DNA of 50,416 nt from contig CAZJYI010000078.1 of assembly GCA_964550025.1 (NCBI GenBank), positions 1 to 50,416 on the forward strand, read 5' to 3'. The stretch comes from CAZJYI01 sp964550025. GTDB lineage: Bacteria > Verrucomicrobiota > Kiritimatiellia > UBA8416 > CAYOBW01. Made by a program: the position numbers and the translations under genes. Below, piece after piece: positions 22,185-29,248 of this stretch. Numbering within the stretch: the first letter of the stretch is position 1; each line of letters opens with the position of its first letter. The notes below the pieces were generated by a model, which made no database searches, was not told the DNA's origin, and saw nothing but the letters and a program-made list of their open reading frames with translations.

Positions 22185-23735
22185 ATGGAGCAGCATTCCC
22201 CAGGCAAGTGCGACTGCGGCGATGTGGACCTGGAAGGTCGGATTGCCCTGCTCAGAGCCCGGCTGGGGACCCTTGCCACGGGCAACCGAGTGCTCCACGC
22301 CACAAAGCCCGGCTCGGAAGGCGTACCGGCTTCCCCGAATGCGGGGAGCACGGAGCTCCGTCGTCTCAACGAGAGCCTGGCCATGGCCAGCGCTCGATCC
22401 GCCGAGCTGCTGACCGATCTTGAAGAGAAGAACGTGGAACTGAGCCGTGCCAACCTGGAGTTGGCTCGTGCCAACGTTCACGGTGCGGAACTGATGGCTG
22501 AGATTGAGCTGAAGAACGAGGAGATCGGACGTTTGAACGGCGCGTTGTCGCGGGCCAATGCGGATGCGTCGGAGCTGTTGGCGGAGCTTGAGTGCAAGAA
22601 CGCCGAGCTCGAAGAACTGAACGAAACGCTCAAGCGCACCAGTGATGAGAAGAGCCGTCTCCTCGGGGTTGCCGCTCACGATTTGCGCGGTGGGATCGGC
22701 GGTATGTCAGGGCTTGCCGATCTGCTCGACGACACGTTGACGTCTCCGGGCGAAGAAGCCGGGGAGTTGATAAGCGCCATGCGGGAGGAGGGGCGGCGTC
22801 TGCTGGATCTGCTCAGCAGCCTGTTGGACGTTTCACGCGTCGAGCAGGGCAGGCTGGATCTGAATCCGGAGCGGCTGCCACTGGCCACCGTCGTGGGCCA
22901 CGCCGTTCGTTTTCACCGGCGTTTTGCCGAGAACAAGAACCAGCGCATACGCGTGGTCTACCCAAAGAGCCCGGTGGTCGTGATGGCCGATTCGTTGCGG
23001 ATTCGCCAGGTGTTGGACAACCTCATTTCCAACGCCGTCAAATATGCGCCGCACGGCACGAGGATTTGTGTGACTATCGAAGCGGCCGGCGGGGGGGGCG
23101 TTGTGCGGGTGCTCGATGAGGGGCCCGGGCTGACGAATGCCGATCTGGCGAAAGTCTTCAAGTTCTTCAGTCCACTGTCTGCTCGTCCGACGGGCGGTGA
23201 GTCCAGCCACGGTCTCGGACTTGCCATCGCGCGCAAGGTGGTGGAGGCGCACGCCGGGCGAATCTGGTGCGAGAACCGTTCGGGCGGTCCGGGCGCCTGT
23301 TTTGCCTTCTCATTGCCGATGGCGGGAGCCGGGGTCTCAGCGGGCGAAGGGGGCGAAGACGGCGGGGGCGCCGGATGGGTCCTGGTGGCCGACGAGGGGG
23401 CCGTCAACCGCAAGCTGGCCAAACGCCTTCTCGAAAAGCACGGATACTGCGTCGATGTCGTGGAGAGCGGCAAGGATGCCATAGCGGCGACGACGAAACG
23501 GACCTACGACCTCATGCTGCTCGACATCGACGTGGACCGTTCGATCGGCCTTGAAGCAACGGCGGCGATACGCGCCGCGGAAAATGGCGGGCGGCGCATG
23601 GCTATCCTCGGTTTGACTGAGGACATCACGCGCGACAAAGAGGAACAGACGCGTGGTGCCGGGATGGACGGGTGCCTGCGGAAACCCCTGGATCCACAGA
23701 CCGTCAGCGAGGCCCTCCGACGCTGGATCGCGTAG
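22185..23735 (+). CDS. Soluble hybrid histidine kinase with 28-residue coiled-coil repeats
   Basis: 516 aa. The ATG at 22185 is preferred over the one at 22167 because GGGAGAG precedes it. The N-terminus has a Cys pair (KCDCGD). Residues about 72-154 hold three copies of a four-heptad unit, recognisable by AELLTDLEEKN, AELMAEIELKN and SELLAELECKN. The kinase core follows: GVAAHDLRGGIGGM with His165, NLISNAVKYAP, DEGPGL and HGLGLAIARKVVEAH. A C-terminal receiver has LVADEGAVN, LLDIDVDRS and RKPLD. There are no membrane segments and no PAS or GAF domain, so input must come through the coiled coil or cysteines. Its 3' end overlaps the convergent regulator gene by 32 bp. Confidence 0.92.
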   Translation: MEQHSPGKCDCGDVDLEGRIALLRARLGTLATGNRVLHATKPGSEGVPASPNAGSTELRRLNESLAMASARSAELLTDLEEKNVELSRANLELARANVHGAELMAEIELKNEEIGRLNGALSRANADASELLAELECKNAELEELNETLKRTSDEKSRLLGVAAHDLRGGIGGMSGLADLLDDTLTSPGEEAGELISAMREEGRRLLDLLSSLLDVSRVEQGRLDLNPERLPLATVVGHAVRFHRRFAENKNQRIRVVYPKSPVVVMADSLRIRQVLDNLISNAVKYAPHGTRICVTIEAAGGGGVVRVLDEGPGLTNADLAKVFKFFSPLSARPTGGESSHGLGLAIARKVVEAHAGRIWCENRSGGPGACFAFSLPMAGAGVSAGEGGEDGGGAGWVLVADEGAVNRKLAKRLLEKHGYCVDVVESGKDAIAATTKRTYDLMLLDIDVDRSIGLEATAAIRAAENGGRRMAILGLTEDITRDKEEQTRGAGMDGCLRKPLDPQTVSEALRRWIA

Positions 23736-24894
23736 CCCGTCTGCGATACGTGCTTGCGTTCGTTCCGGCATACTTGCGGAAGGTGACTTCAAAGCGGCCG
23801 GCACTGTTGAAGCCGGATTCCTTCGCGATCCTGGTGACGGGCCAGTCGGTCTGTTCAAGGAGCTCCCGGGCTCTCCGTATGCGGGTGCGGACGATTTCTG
23901 TGCGCAGGCTGGTGTCCAGTGCCTGTCGAAAGCGCCGTTCCAGGGAGCGGCGCGAAATGGAGAGTGCGGCGACGATGTCCGCCACCGTGAAGGGACGCCC
24001 CGCGTTGTTGCGTATGTAGCGTAGCGCCGCCGCAACATGGGGATCCTCCACGGACAGCAGGTCGGTTGACCCTCGTTGTATCACGCGTTCCGGCGGTACG
24101 AGCACTTCCTCCTTTGATGGAGCGTCACCGGCCATCATCTCGTCCAGAAGCGCAGCCGCCTTGTAGCCGAGAGCGCGGCCCGAGATCGCAATGCTGGAGA
24201 TGTTCGGCTGGGCAAGCTCGCACAGAACAGTGTCGTTGTCCACGCCGACCAGGGTGAATCCGTCCGGTGCCGAGAGCCCCTTCTCTCTCGCCGCTTTCAG
24301 TAGACCGTAGCCAACCCGATCCGTTGCGGCGAAAACCCCCGTTTCCGGTGTCAGGTTCCGCAGGCTGTCGCCATAGTGCTGCGGGTGTACCCACTGGCCG
24401 TCCAACGGAAGGGCGCTTTCCGCCGTTTCGTACCCGACCCAGCAGGTCTCGCAGTCCAAGCCGGCCTTCGCCAGGCACTCCGTAAACCCCTCGTAGCGCA
24501 GAATGCTGTACGGCATGTGGCGGGGGCCGACGAACAGGAAGCGGCGCTGGTTGGCGGCGAGTAGATGCTCGGCCGCCATGCGGCCAATGCCGCGGCTGTC
24601 AAAGGTCACGGTTGGAAAGGGCACGGTTCCCAGGTGATTGGCGATGTTGACCACCGGCACGGATTTTTGCAGGAGCAGGTTGATCTGGCTACTGCGATAG
24701 ACGGACGCGATGATGCCGTCACCGCTCCACGACGTGAGCTGGTTCCAGGAGGTGAACGAATAGGGGGCGCCGCTCCGGACGTCAATGTCCCAGGCCGCGC
24801 CCTTTCGTGTGTATTCCAGGATACCGGTGACAATCTCGCGGCAGAATGTCGAGCCGAGAGACAGTCTCAGAGCTACGCGCTTTGAAAGGCACAT
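23704..24894 (-). CDS. XylR-type transcriptional regulator (LacI-like sensor, AraC DNA-binding domain)
   Basis: 396 aa from the ATG at 24892-24894, which has GAGGAGG 6-7 bp upstream. The longer frame reaching 25083 has no such site. Residues 1-270 are a periplasmic-binding-protein sensor as in LacI and XylR (GDGIIASVY, VPVVNIANHLG, TFDSRGIGRMAAEHLL, VGVDNDTVLCELAQPNISSI). Residues 285-396 are an AraC-type double helix-turn-helix with FTVADIVAALSISRRSLERRFR and ARELLEQTDWPVTRIAKESGFNSAGRFEVTFRKY. It probably binds a sugar and controls carbohydrate genes. No sugar-catabolic operon is adjacent, so the target is open. Convergent with the hybrid kinase. Confidence 0.93.
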   Translation of the reverse strand: MCLSKRVALRLSLGSTFCREIVTGILEYTRKGAAWDIDVRSGAPYSFTSWNQLTSWSGDGIIASVYRSSQINLLLQKSVPVVNIANHLGTVPFPTVTFDSRGIGRMAAEHLLAANQRRFLFVGPRHMPYSILRYEGFTECLAKAGLDCETCWVGYETAESALPLDGQWVHPQHYGDSLRNLTPETGVFAATDRVGYGLLKAAREKGLSAPDGFTLVGVDNDTVLCELAQPNISSIAISGRALGYKAAALLDEMMAGDAPSKEEVLVPPERVIQRGSTDLLSVEDPHVAAALRYIRNNAGRPFTVADIVAALSISRRSLERRFRQALDTSLRTEIVRTRIRRARELLEQTDWPVTRIAKESGFNSAGRFEVTFRKYAGTNASTYRRRATRSSVGGPR

Positions 24895-24916
24895 AATGAA
24901 CCTCCTCGCTGACGCA

Positions 24917-24945
24917 AAAGTAGGGCAACGAGCGCGACGTGTCAA
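24917..24945 (-). promoter_or_regulatory. Sigma-70-type promoter of the XylR-like gene, overlapping an inverted repeat
   Basis: On the minus strand a perfect TTGACA (24940-24945) is followed after 17 bp by TACTTT (24917-24922), about 22 bp before the ATG. GTCAA (24941-24945) and TTGAC (24954-24958) form an inverted repeat across the -35 element, a possible autoregulatory site. The remaining DNA up to 25100 shows only a GT/CG-rich tract and no gene. Confidence 0.55.
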
Positions 24946-25100
24946 CAATGGAATTGACCGAGGAACGTTTGTTGACGCCTTCGTCGGCTTCGGCGTGCAG
25001 AGGGTGATCCGGCACAATCGCTCGCGTACGTGTGTTTGTGTGTCCGCGCGCGTGTGAGGTAGGAGACTCACAGCCCTGCGCACTCACTACTCGCACAGGA

Positions 25101-26858
25101 TCAGTCGTCCACGGCGAAGGCGCTTGCCTCGCGAACAACGATCACCTCAGGTTCGAATTCTTCTTCTTCCCTTGGGCGATAGAGGATGCCGGGGGTCTCC
25201 TCTTCGGTGGATTCGGCGAACATCCCCGTTCGTTCTTCGGTTTCCTCCGGATCGCGGGCCAGCTCCGGGCGGTCGTCGTCGGCGACTTCGAACGGCAATG
25301 GTTCGGTCAGCTCGTGGAAGCAGTAGGCGAGATGGATGAACGTGGCTTCTTCAGGCATGAAAGTCGTGCACACTCGGAATCCCGCAAAGGAGCTGGTCGC
25401 AACCGGTGAGGCGATCTCGCCGGCCGCGACCGATTTCAGGCGGTGTGCCCAAGAGCCGCCGCATAAGGCTCGAGTGGCCGTCGAGTTCGGTCGGCCGAAG
25501 TCCGTCATCCATTCGCTCACGTTGCCGCTCAAGTCGTGGATGCCGTGCGTGTTTTCGTTCCGCTTCGTGCGTATTTCGTCGAGGGTGTTCTCCCCGTCGA
25601 AGAAGCCGACGGGCATGGTCTCCATGCTGTGGCGATTGAGCGTCTCGATCGAGTTGGCGTCGACCCCCATGGATTTGCCGCGCCCGAACGCGTATGGGTG
25701 GTTCGTGTTCGAGCTCCAGGCCGCGGCCTTGTAGAACTCATTGTAGGTATTGGTGTGGATTGAAGTGGGATCGCAGTCGACCATCGGGAGTCGAAACCCC
25801 TTGAATCCAAGCCACAGTTCTCGTTCGGCAGCGGTGAACTCGCCGTTGGCCCAGTTGGTTGCCGTAACGGGGGCCCAGTCGAGGACATTTGTTCCCTCCG
25901 TATAGCACTGCTCGGCATCCCCGCGTCCGGAGTAGAGTGTCAGCCAGTTGCAGTACTTGACGGCGCCGACCCACGACGATCCGGTGAGCGGGTGGCGTGA
26001 GAAGGGCGTTGACCCGTCTTCCTCGATGATATGGCGATAGCGCCTTCCCACGTCACGTTCGGGATCGTACGTCAGGCGGCTCTGCGAGAGGCGGAAGACT
26101 TCGTGGCGGTTGCGACGCATCACGGCGTTGAACCACACGTTCCCCTTGGCATCGAAGAAGAGGTTTGTGCCGCGCGCACTGTTCGTTGCGGCCTGGGCAT
26201 CATTCAGGAAGCGGAGGAACTGGTCGTTCGTCACTTCGTACTTCGACAGGTAGAACCGGTGCGACGGTCCACCTTCCTGGCCGCCCGAGGGAACAACGTT
26301 CATCTTGTGCTCGTTGAGCCGGGTCGACTCCGCATCGAACGGGGGGCGGACGGCAAGGGCCACGTCGTTGTCGCCACGCACGACGTAGTCGACCGTGACC
26401 TCCTTCTGCCTGTTGTCCTTCACGCGGTACGCGAGGGGATGCTGCTGGTAGGCGTCGACTCCGCTGCCTTCCAGCACGATATCCTGTTTGGCGCTCATGT
26501 TGACCACGCGAAAGCCCTGAAGCTCCAATTCGATCAGCTCGGGGTCCGCGCCAGTGTCGAGCCGGAACACGTACTCGAAGTGGTGACGATCGCCATATCC
26601 GGCGGTCGCGATTCCAGGGTAAACGCCGTCATACGTCCCCAGGTACTGGGCTCCCGTGAGAACGCGCGGCTCCATTCCGAGCGCCTGCGGGTCGCCTGCG
26701 GTTGCCGTCGGGCTGCTGCGCAGAAGCCGGAGCTCGACCTGTTGTTGCTCCCCGTCTCCTTCACGCTCCTGCGCATCTTCCTGCGGATCGTCCGCAACTG
26801 CCGCTGTCGCAATGAGCAGCAGAAGGGGAAAGCTTAGCCATTTTACCAGGGCCTTCAC
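25101..26858 (-). CDS. Secreted formylglycine-generating-enzyme-like (SUMF1-fold) protein
   Basis: 585 aa. Signal peptide MKALVKWLSFPLLLLIATAAVA. Residues 25-200 are not recognised. The FGE-sulfatase fold runs from about residue 205 (FYLSKYEVTNDQFLRFLND) through PVTATNWANG, KGFRLPM and GIHDLSGNVSEWMTDF to CGGSW and SFAGFRVC near 495. The last 80 residues are acidic and look disordered (EETEERTGMFAESTEEETPG). True FGE uses a Cys pair near the C-terminal end of the fold; I see no matching SxRxxCR-like motif. No sulfatase gene is nearby. It is more likely a structural or binding member of the fold. Its ATG overlaps the stop of the upstream gene by 4 bp. Confidence 0.87.
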   Translation of the reverse strand: MKALVKWLSFPLLLLIATAAVADDPQEDAQEREGDGEQQQVELRLLRSSPTATAGDPQALGMEPRVLTGAQYLGTYDGVYPGIATAGYGDRHHFEYVFRLDTGADPELIELELQGFRVVNMSAKQDIVLEGSGVDAYQQHPLAYRVKDNRQKEVTVDYVVRGDNDVALAVRPPFDAESTRLNEHKMNVVPSGGQEGGPSHRFYLSKYEVTNDQFLRFLNDAQAATNSARGTNLFFDAKGNVWFNAVMRRNRHEVFRLSQSRLTYDPERDVGRRYRHIIEEDGSTPFSRHPLTGSSWVGAVKYCNWLTLYSGRGDAEQCYTEGTNVLDWAPVTATNWANGEFTAAERELWLGFKGFRLPMVDCDPTSIHTNTYNEFYKAAAWSSNTNHPYAFGRGKSMGVDANSIETLNRHSMETMPVGFFDGENTLDEIRTKRNENTHGIHDLSGNVSEWMTDFGRPNSTATRALCGGSWAHRLKSVAAGEIASPVATSSFAGFRVCTTFMPEEATFIHLAYCFHELTEPLPFEVADDDRPELARDPEETEERTGMFAESTEEETPGILYRPREEEEFEPEVIVVREASAFAVDD

Positions 26859-27358
26859 TGTTGCGCGCTCTCCTTTTCCCCCCCGGTGGTCTCGCCTTCG
26901 GTTGCCTCTTCTCCGTTCGCTTCCGTCGTTTCCGGCGTGCTCAGACTGCCGTCATCGAAGAGGGTGAAAACAACCCCGTCACTCTTGAAATTCGCGGTGT
27001 AGCCTACAGGGTGCGCATAGCGCCGCCGGGCGATGACCTCGTCGCCATAGCTGCTGCACAGCACGGGAAATACCGGTCCCGAACCGGTGGCCCCGGTGTG
27101 GGGAAGCGACCCCTGAGTGGTTTCAGCGGTGTCCGTGCGTGCCGTTCCGTCACCGGTTGCCCGTCGCCGTCCCCCGACGTCGATGATGGATTCCGACATG
27201 GCCGGCCCCGTATCGCGGGGCGGGGGATAGCCAATGACGGGGGCGGGGCCGGGGTCAGGCACAGACAGCCCCAGGAGCGCATGCGTCAAGAAAGCCGCGG
27301 CAATCAGTAGTACCAGGGCAAGAATCGTTGAGAAGGCGAAAAGTAGTCGTGATCTCAT
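26855..27358 (-). CDS. Small membrane-anchored or exported protein of unknown function
   Basis: 167 aa from the ATG at 27356-27358. A good promoter ends just upstream and the earlier in-frame ATG lies inside it. One hydrophobic segment (LLFAFSTILALVLLIAAAFLTHALLG) near residues 4-30 is a signal anchor or signal peptide. The rest is Pro-, Gly- and Thr-rich (PDPGPAPVIGYPPPRDTGP), with a compact middle (GPVFPVLCSSYGDEVIARRRYAHPVGYTANF) and an acidic tail. No family recognised. Translationally coupled to the FGE-like gene (ATGA overlap), so the two products probably act together. Confidence 0.8.
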   Translation of the reverse strand: MRSRLLFAFSTILALVLLIAAAFLTHALLGLSVPDPGPAPVIGYPPPRDTGPAMSESIIDVGGRRRATGDGTARTDTAETTQGSLPHTGATGSGPVFPVLCSSYGDEVIARRRYAHPVGYTANFKSDGVVFTLFDDGSLSTPETTEANGEEATEGETTGGEKESAQQ

Positions 27359-27382
27359 CCAATACGTCCATTTCAATGATGT

Positions 27383-27412
27383 AGTATGGCGCAAAGGGGG
27401 GACAAATGTCAA
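27383..27412 (-). promoter_or_regulatory. Sigma-70-type promoter of the FGE-like operon
   Basis: On the minus strand a perfect TTGACA (27407-27412) is followed after 18 bp by CATACT (27383-27388). Initiation near 27375 would leave a short leader before the ATG at 27356-27358. It lies just after the end of the ModC-like gene, giving this operon its own transcription. Confidence 0.6.
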
Positions 27413-27434
27413 GAAAACGCTGGTTTACACTGGC

Positions 27435-28088
27435 CTACGAGCCTTGCGCCCCGACCTCTTCGATGGCCCCGTCCTCCAGCCGGAACAGGCGGTCGGCGAG
27501 GGCGCGGGCCTCTTCGCGGTTGTGGGTGATGTGCAGCGTGGTGACGCCCGTGTGGCGCTGTACGGACTTGAGGAGTGCGTACATTTCCTCCCGCGTTTCT
27601 TCGTCAACGGCGCTGAGCGGTTCGTCCATGAGCAGCGTATGCGGGCGGAACGCCAGGGCGCGGCCCAGGGCCACACGCTGGCGTTCGCCACCGCTCAGGT
27701 TGACGGGCGTGCGGTCGAGAAGATGGCCGATCCCGAGGAGTTCGGACAGCTCGTTCACGCGGGCGGCAATGGTGCTGCGCTTCTCACGGCGGATGTTGAG
27801 GGCGAACCCCAGGTGTTCGCGGATCGTCATGCGGGAGAACAACGCTCCGTCCTGAGGCACGAAACCGATCCCTCGCAGGGCGGGTTTCATCCGCGTGACG
27901 TCGATACCGTTCAGCGTGATCGTGCCTGACGTGACCCGCTTGAGACCGCATATGGCTTCGAGAAGCGTTGTCTTGCCGCAGCCCGTGCGGCCCATCAGCG
28001 CACCGTATTCGCCGGTGGGGATCACGAGTGACGCCCCTTCCAGCGTAAACTGGCCGGCGTGCACCACCAGGTTCTCAACGCATATCAT
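27435..28088 (-). CDS. Molybdate/tungstate-type ABC transporter ATP-binding protein
   Basis: 217 aa ABC ATPase. Walker A GRTGCGKTT near residues 33-41, Q-loop GFVPQDGALF near 76, signature LSGGERQRVALGRAL near 131, Walker B TLLMDEPLSAVD near 151, switch THN near 185. It closely resembles ModC, WtpC and TupC, but ends after the ATPase domain without the C-terminal TOBE oxyanion-binding domain of classic ModC. Context gives the substrate: a ModB-like permease and a ModA-like binding protein are upstream on the same strand. A 214-bp gap full of short repeats separates it from the permease gene. Confidence 0.9.
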   Translation of the reverse strand: MICVENLVVHAGQFTLEGASLVIPTGEYGALMGRTGCGKTTLLEAICGLKRVTSGTITLNGIDVTRMKPALRGIGFVPQDGALFSRMTIREHLGFALNIRREKRSTIAARVNELSELLGIGHLLDRTPVNLSGGERQRVALGRALAFRPHTLLMDEPLSAVDEETREEMYALLKSVQRHTGVTTLHITHNREEARALADRLFRLEDGAIEEVGAQGS

Positions 28089-28121
28089 CGGTGCTCCTGA
28101 CGCGGGTCCGGCCCGCGGAGG

Positions 28122-28184
28122 CAGTGATCAGTTATCAGTTATCAGTGATCAGTTAACAGTGATCAGTTATCAGTTACCAGTGAT
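28122..28184. repeat. 7-bp tandem array, CAGTGAT/CAGTTAT type (9 units)
   Basis: Nine head-to-tail heptamers read CAGTGAT, CAGTTAT, CAGTTAT, CAGTGAT, CAGTTAA, CAGTGAT, CAGTTAT, CAGTTAC, CAGTGAT. The array lies in the gap between the modB- and modC-like genes. A related array lies at 43676-43717. Confidence 0.9.
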
Positions 28185-28204
28185 CTGTATTGGGCACCAG
28201 ACTC

Positions 28205-28232
28205 CCATCCCCCAGTTGCCACTTGCCTGCCG
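28205..28232. repeat. 7-bp tandem array, CCACTTG type (4 units)
   Basis: Four adjacent heptamers: CCATCCC, CCAGTTG, CCACTTG, CCTGCCG. Same gap as the CAGTGAT array. Longer members of this type occur at 38672-38713 and 48481-48515. Confidence 0.7.
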
Positions 28233-28302
28233 CGTCGACGCCGTCAGGCGAAGACGGGCCGCTCGCCACCGATCACTGATCACTTCTCCCATCCCCACGG
28301 CC

Positions 28303-29235
28303 TCACACCATCACATCACGCCGCCCCCAGACGCGAGTTATGATGAGAACGGCCATGGCTGCAACGACCATGATCAACGAAACGGCAACCGCAGCTTCCA
28401 GGTCGCCGATACTCAATTCGAGAAAGACCGTTGTTGGGAGGACTTCCGTCTTGTTGCGGGTGGCTCCGGCGAAAATGAGCAGGGGGCCGAACTCGCCCAG
28501 AGAACGGGCCCAGGCCAGCGTGAAGGCCGTCAACATGCCTCGACCCGCTTCGGGCAATACCACGCTTCCGAAAGCCTGGGCGCGCGAACAGCCAAGGGTC
28601 AGCGCGACCTCCTCGCAGCGCGGATTGATCTGGTCGAAGGTGGCCTTCATGGTCCGCACGGCGAAGGCGGCGGCAACCATGAATTGCGCTATGATCACGG
28701 CGGGGACCTGGTAGACCACCAGCGTGTTCAGCGTTTCGTCGTCCCAGCGGGTGGCGAACGGCAGCATGCGCCCGATCTTCGTTATAAAAGGCGGAAACTG
28801 GAAGAGGATCAGGAGGCTGAGTCCCACGACAAGGGGGGGCAACACGATGGGAATGTCCAGTGCGGCATCGATGAAGTCGCGTCCCCTGAAACGGTGACGG
28901 GCGAGAAGGTAGCCGATAGGGACGGCCACCCACAGCGAGAGGATGGCCGAGAAGGTGCATGACGTCATGCTCAGCAGGATCGACCGTTGGATTTCCGGCT
29001 TGCGCAACGCTGCAAGCATGGGGTTGTCGTGGATCAGCAGGCTCCAGCCGCTCCCGTCACCGCTTCCCTGCACCATGTAAGCCACGTCCGCGGCCAGCAT
29101 CGCGAATATGAGGGCGATGTAGACGAGGCCGATGAAGGCAAAGACGGTGTAGAACAGCCGGTCGGACAACGCGATCACGGCTCCTGATCGCGATCGCGAC
29201 GCGGTGCTTCCCGCTTTGTCGATTGCGTCTGGCAA
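28303..29235 (-). CDS. Molybdate/tungstate-type ABC transporter permease (ModB-like)
   Basis: 310 aa integral membrane protein with about six hydrophobic segments. It belongs to the binding-protein-dependent permease family. The EAA loop that contacts the ATPase is visible as CEEVALTLGCSRAQAFGSVVLPEAGRGML near residues 220-250. ALDIPIVLPPLVVGLSLL and WARSLGEFGPLLIFAGATRNKTEVLPTTVFLEL are typical of ModB and TupB. The N-terminus has an extra hydrophilic 25 residues and a periplasmic loop before the core. It lies 13 bp after the tandem ModA-like gene, in the same operon. Confidence 0.92.
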   Translation of the reverse strand: MPDAIDKAGSTASRSRSGAVIALSDRLFYTVFAFIGLVYIALIFAMLAADVAYMVQGSGDGSGWSLLIHDNPMLAALRKPEIQRSILLSMTSCTFSAILSLWVAVPIGYLLARHRFRGRDFIDAALDIPIVLPPLVVGLSLLILFQFPPFITKIGRMLPFATRWDDETLNTLVVYQVPAVIIAQFMVAAAFAVRTMKATFDQINPRCEEVALTLGCSRAQAFGSVVLPEAGRGMLTAFTLAWARSLGEFGPLLIFAGATRNKTEVLPTTVFLELSIGDLEAAVAVSLIMVVAAMAVLIITRVWGRRDVMV

Positions 29236-29248
29236 AGTGCCGGTCTCC

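Noticed and set aside
25101..26858. True sulfatase-activating formylglycine-generating enzyme
   Set aside because: The catalytic Cys motif is not visible and no sulfatase is encoded nearby, so only the fold is claimed.
28122..28184. CRISPR array
   Set aside because: Units are 7 bp, contiguous and without spacers.
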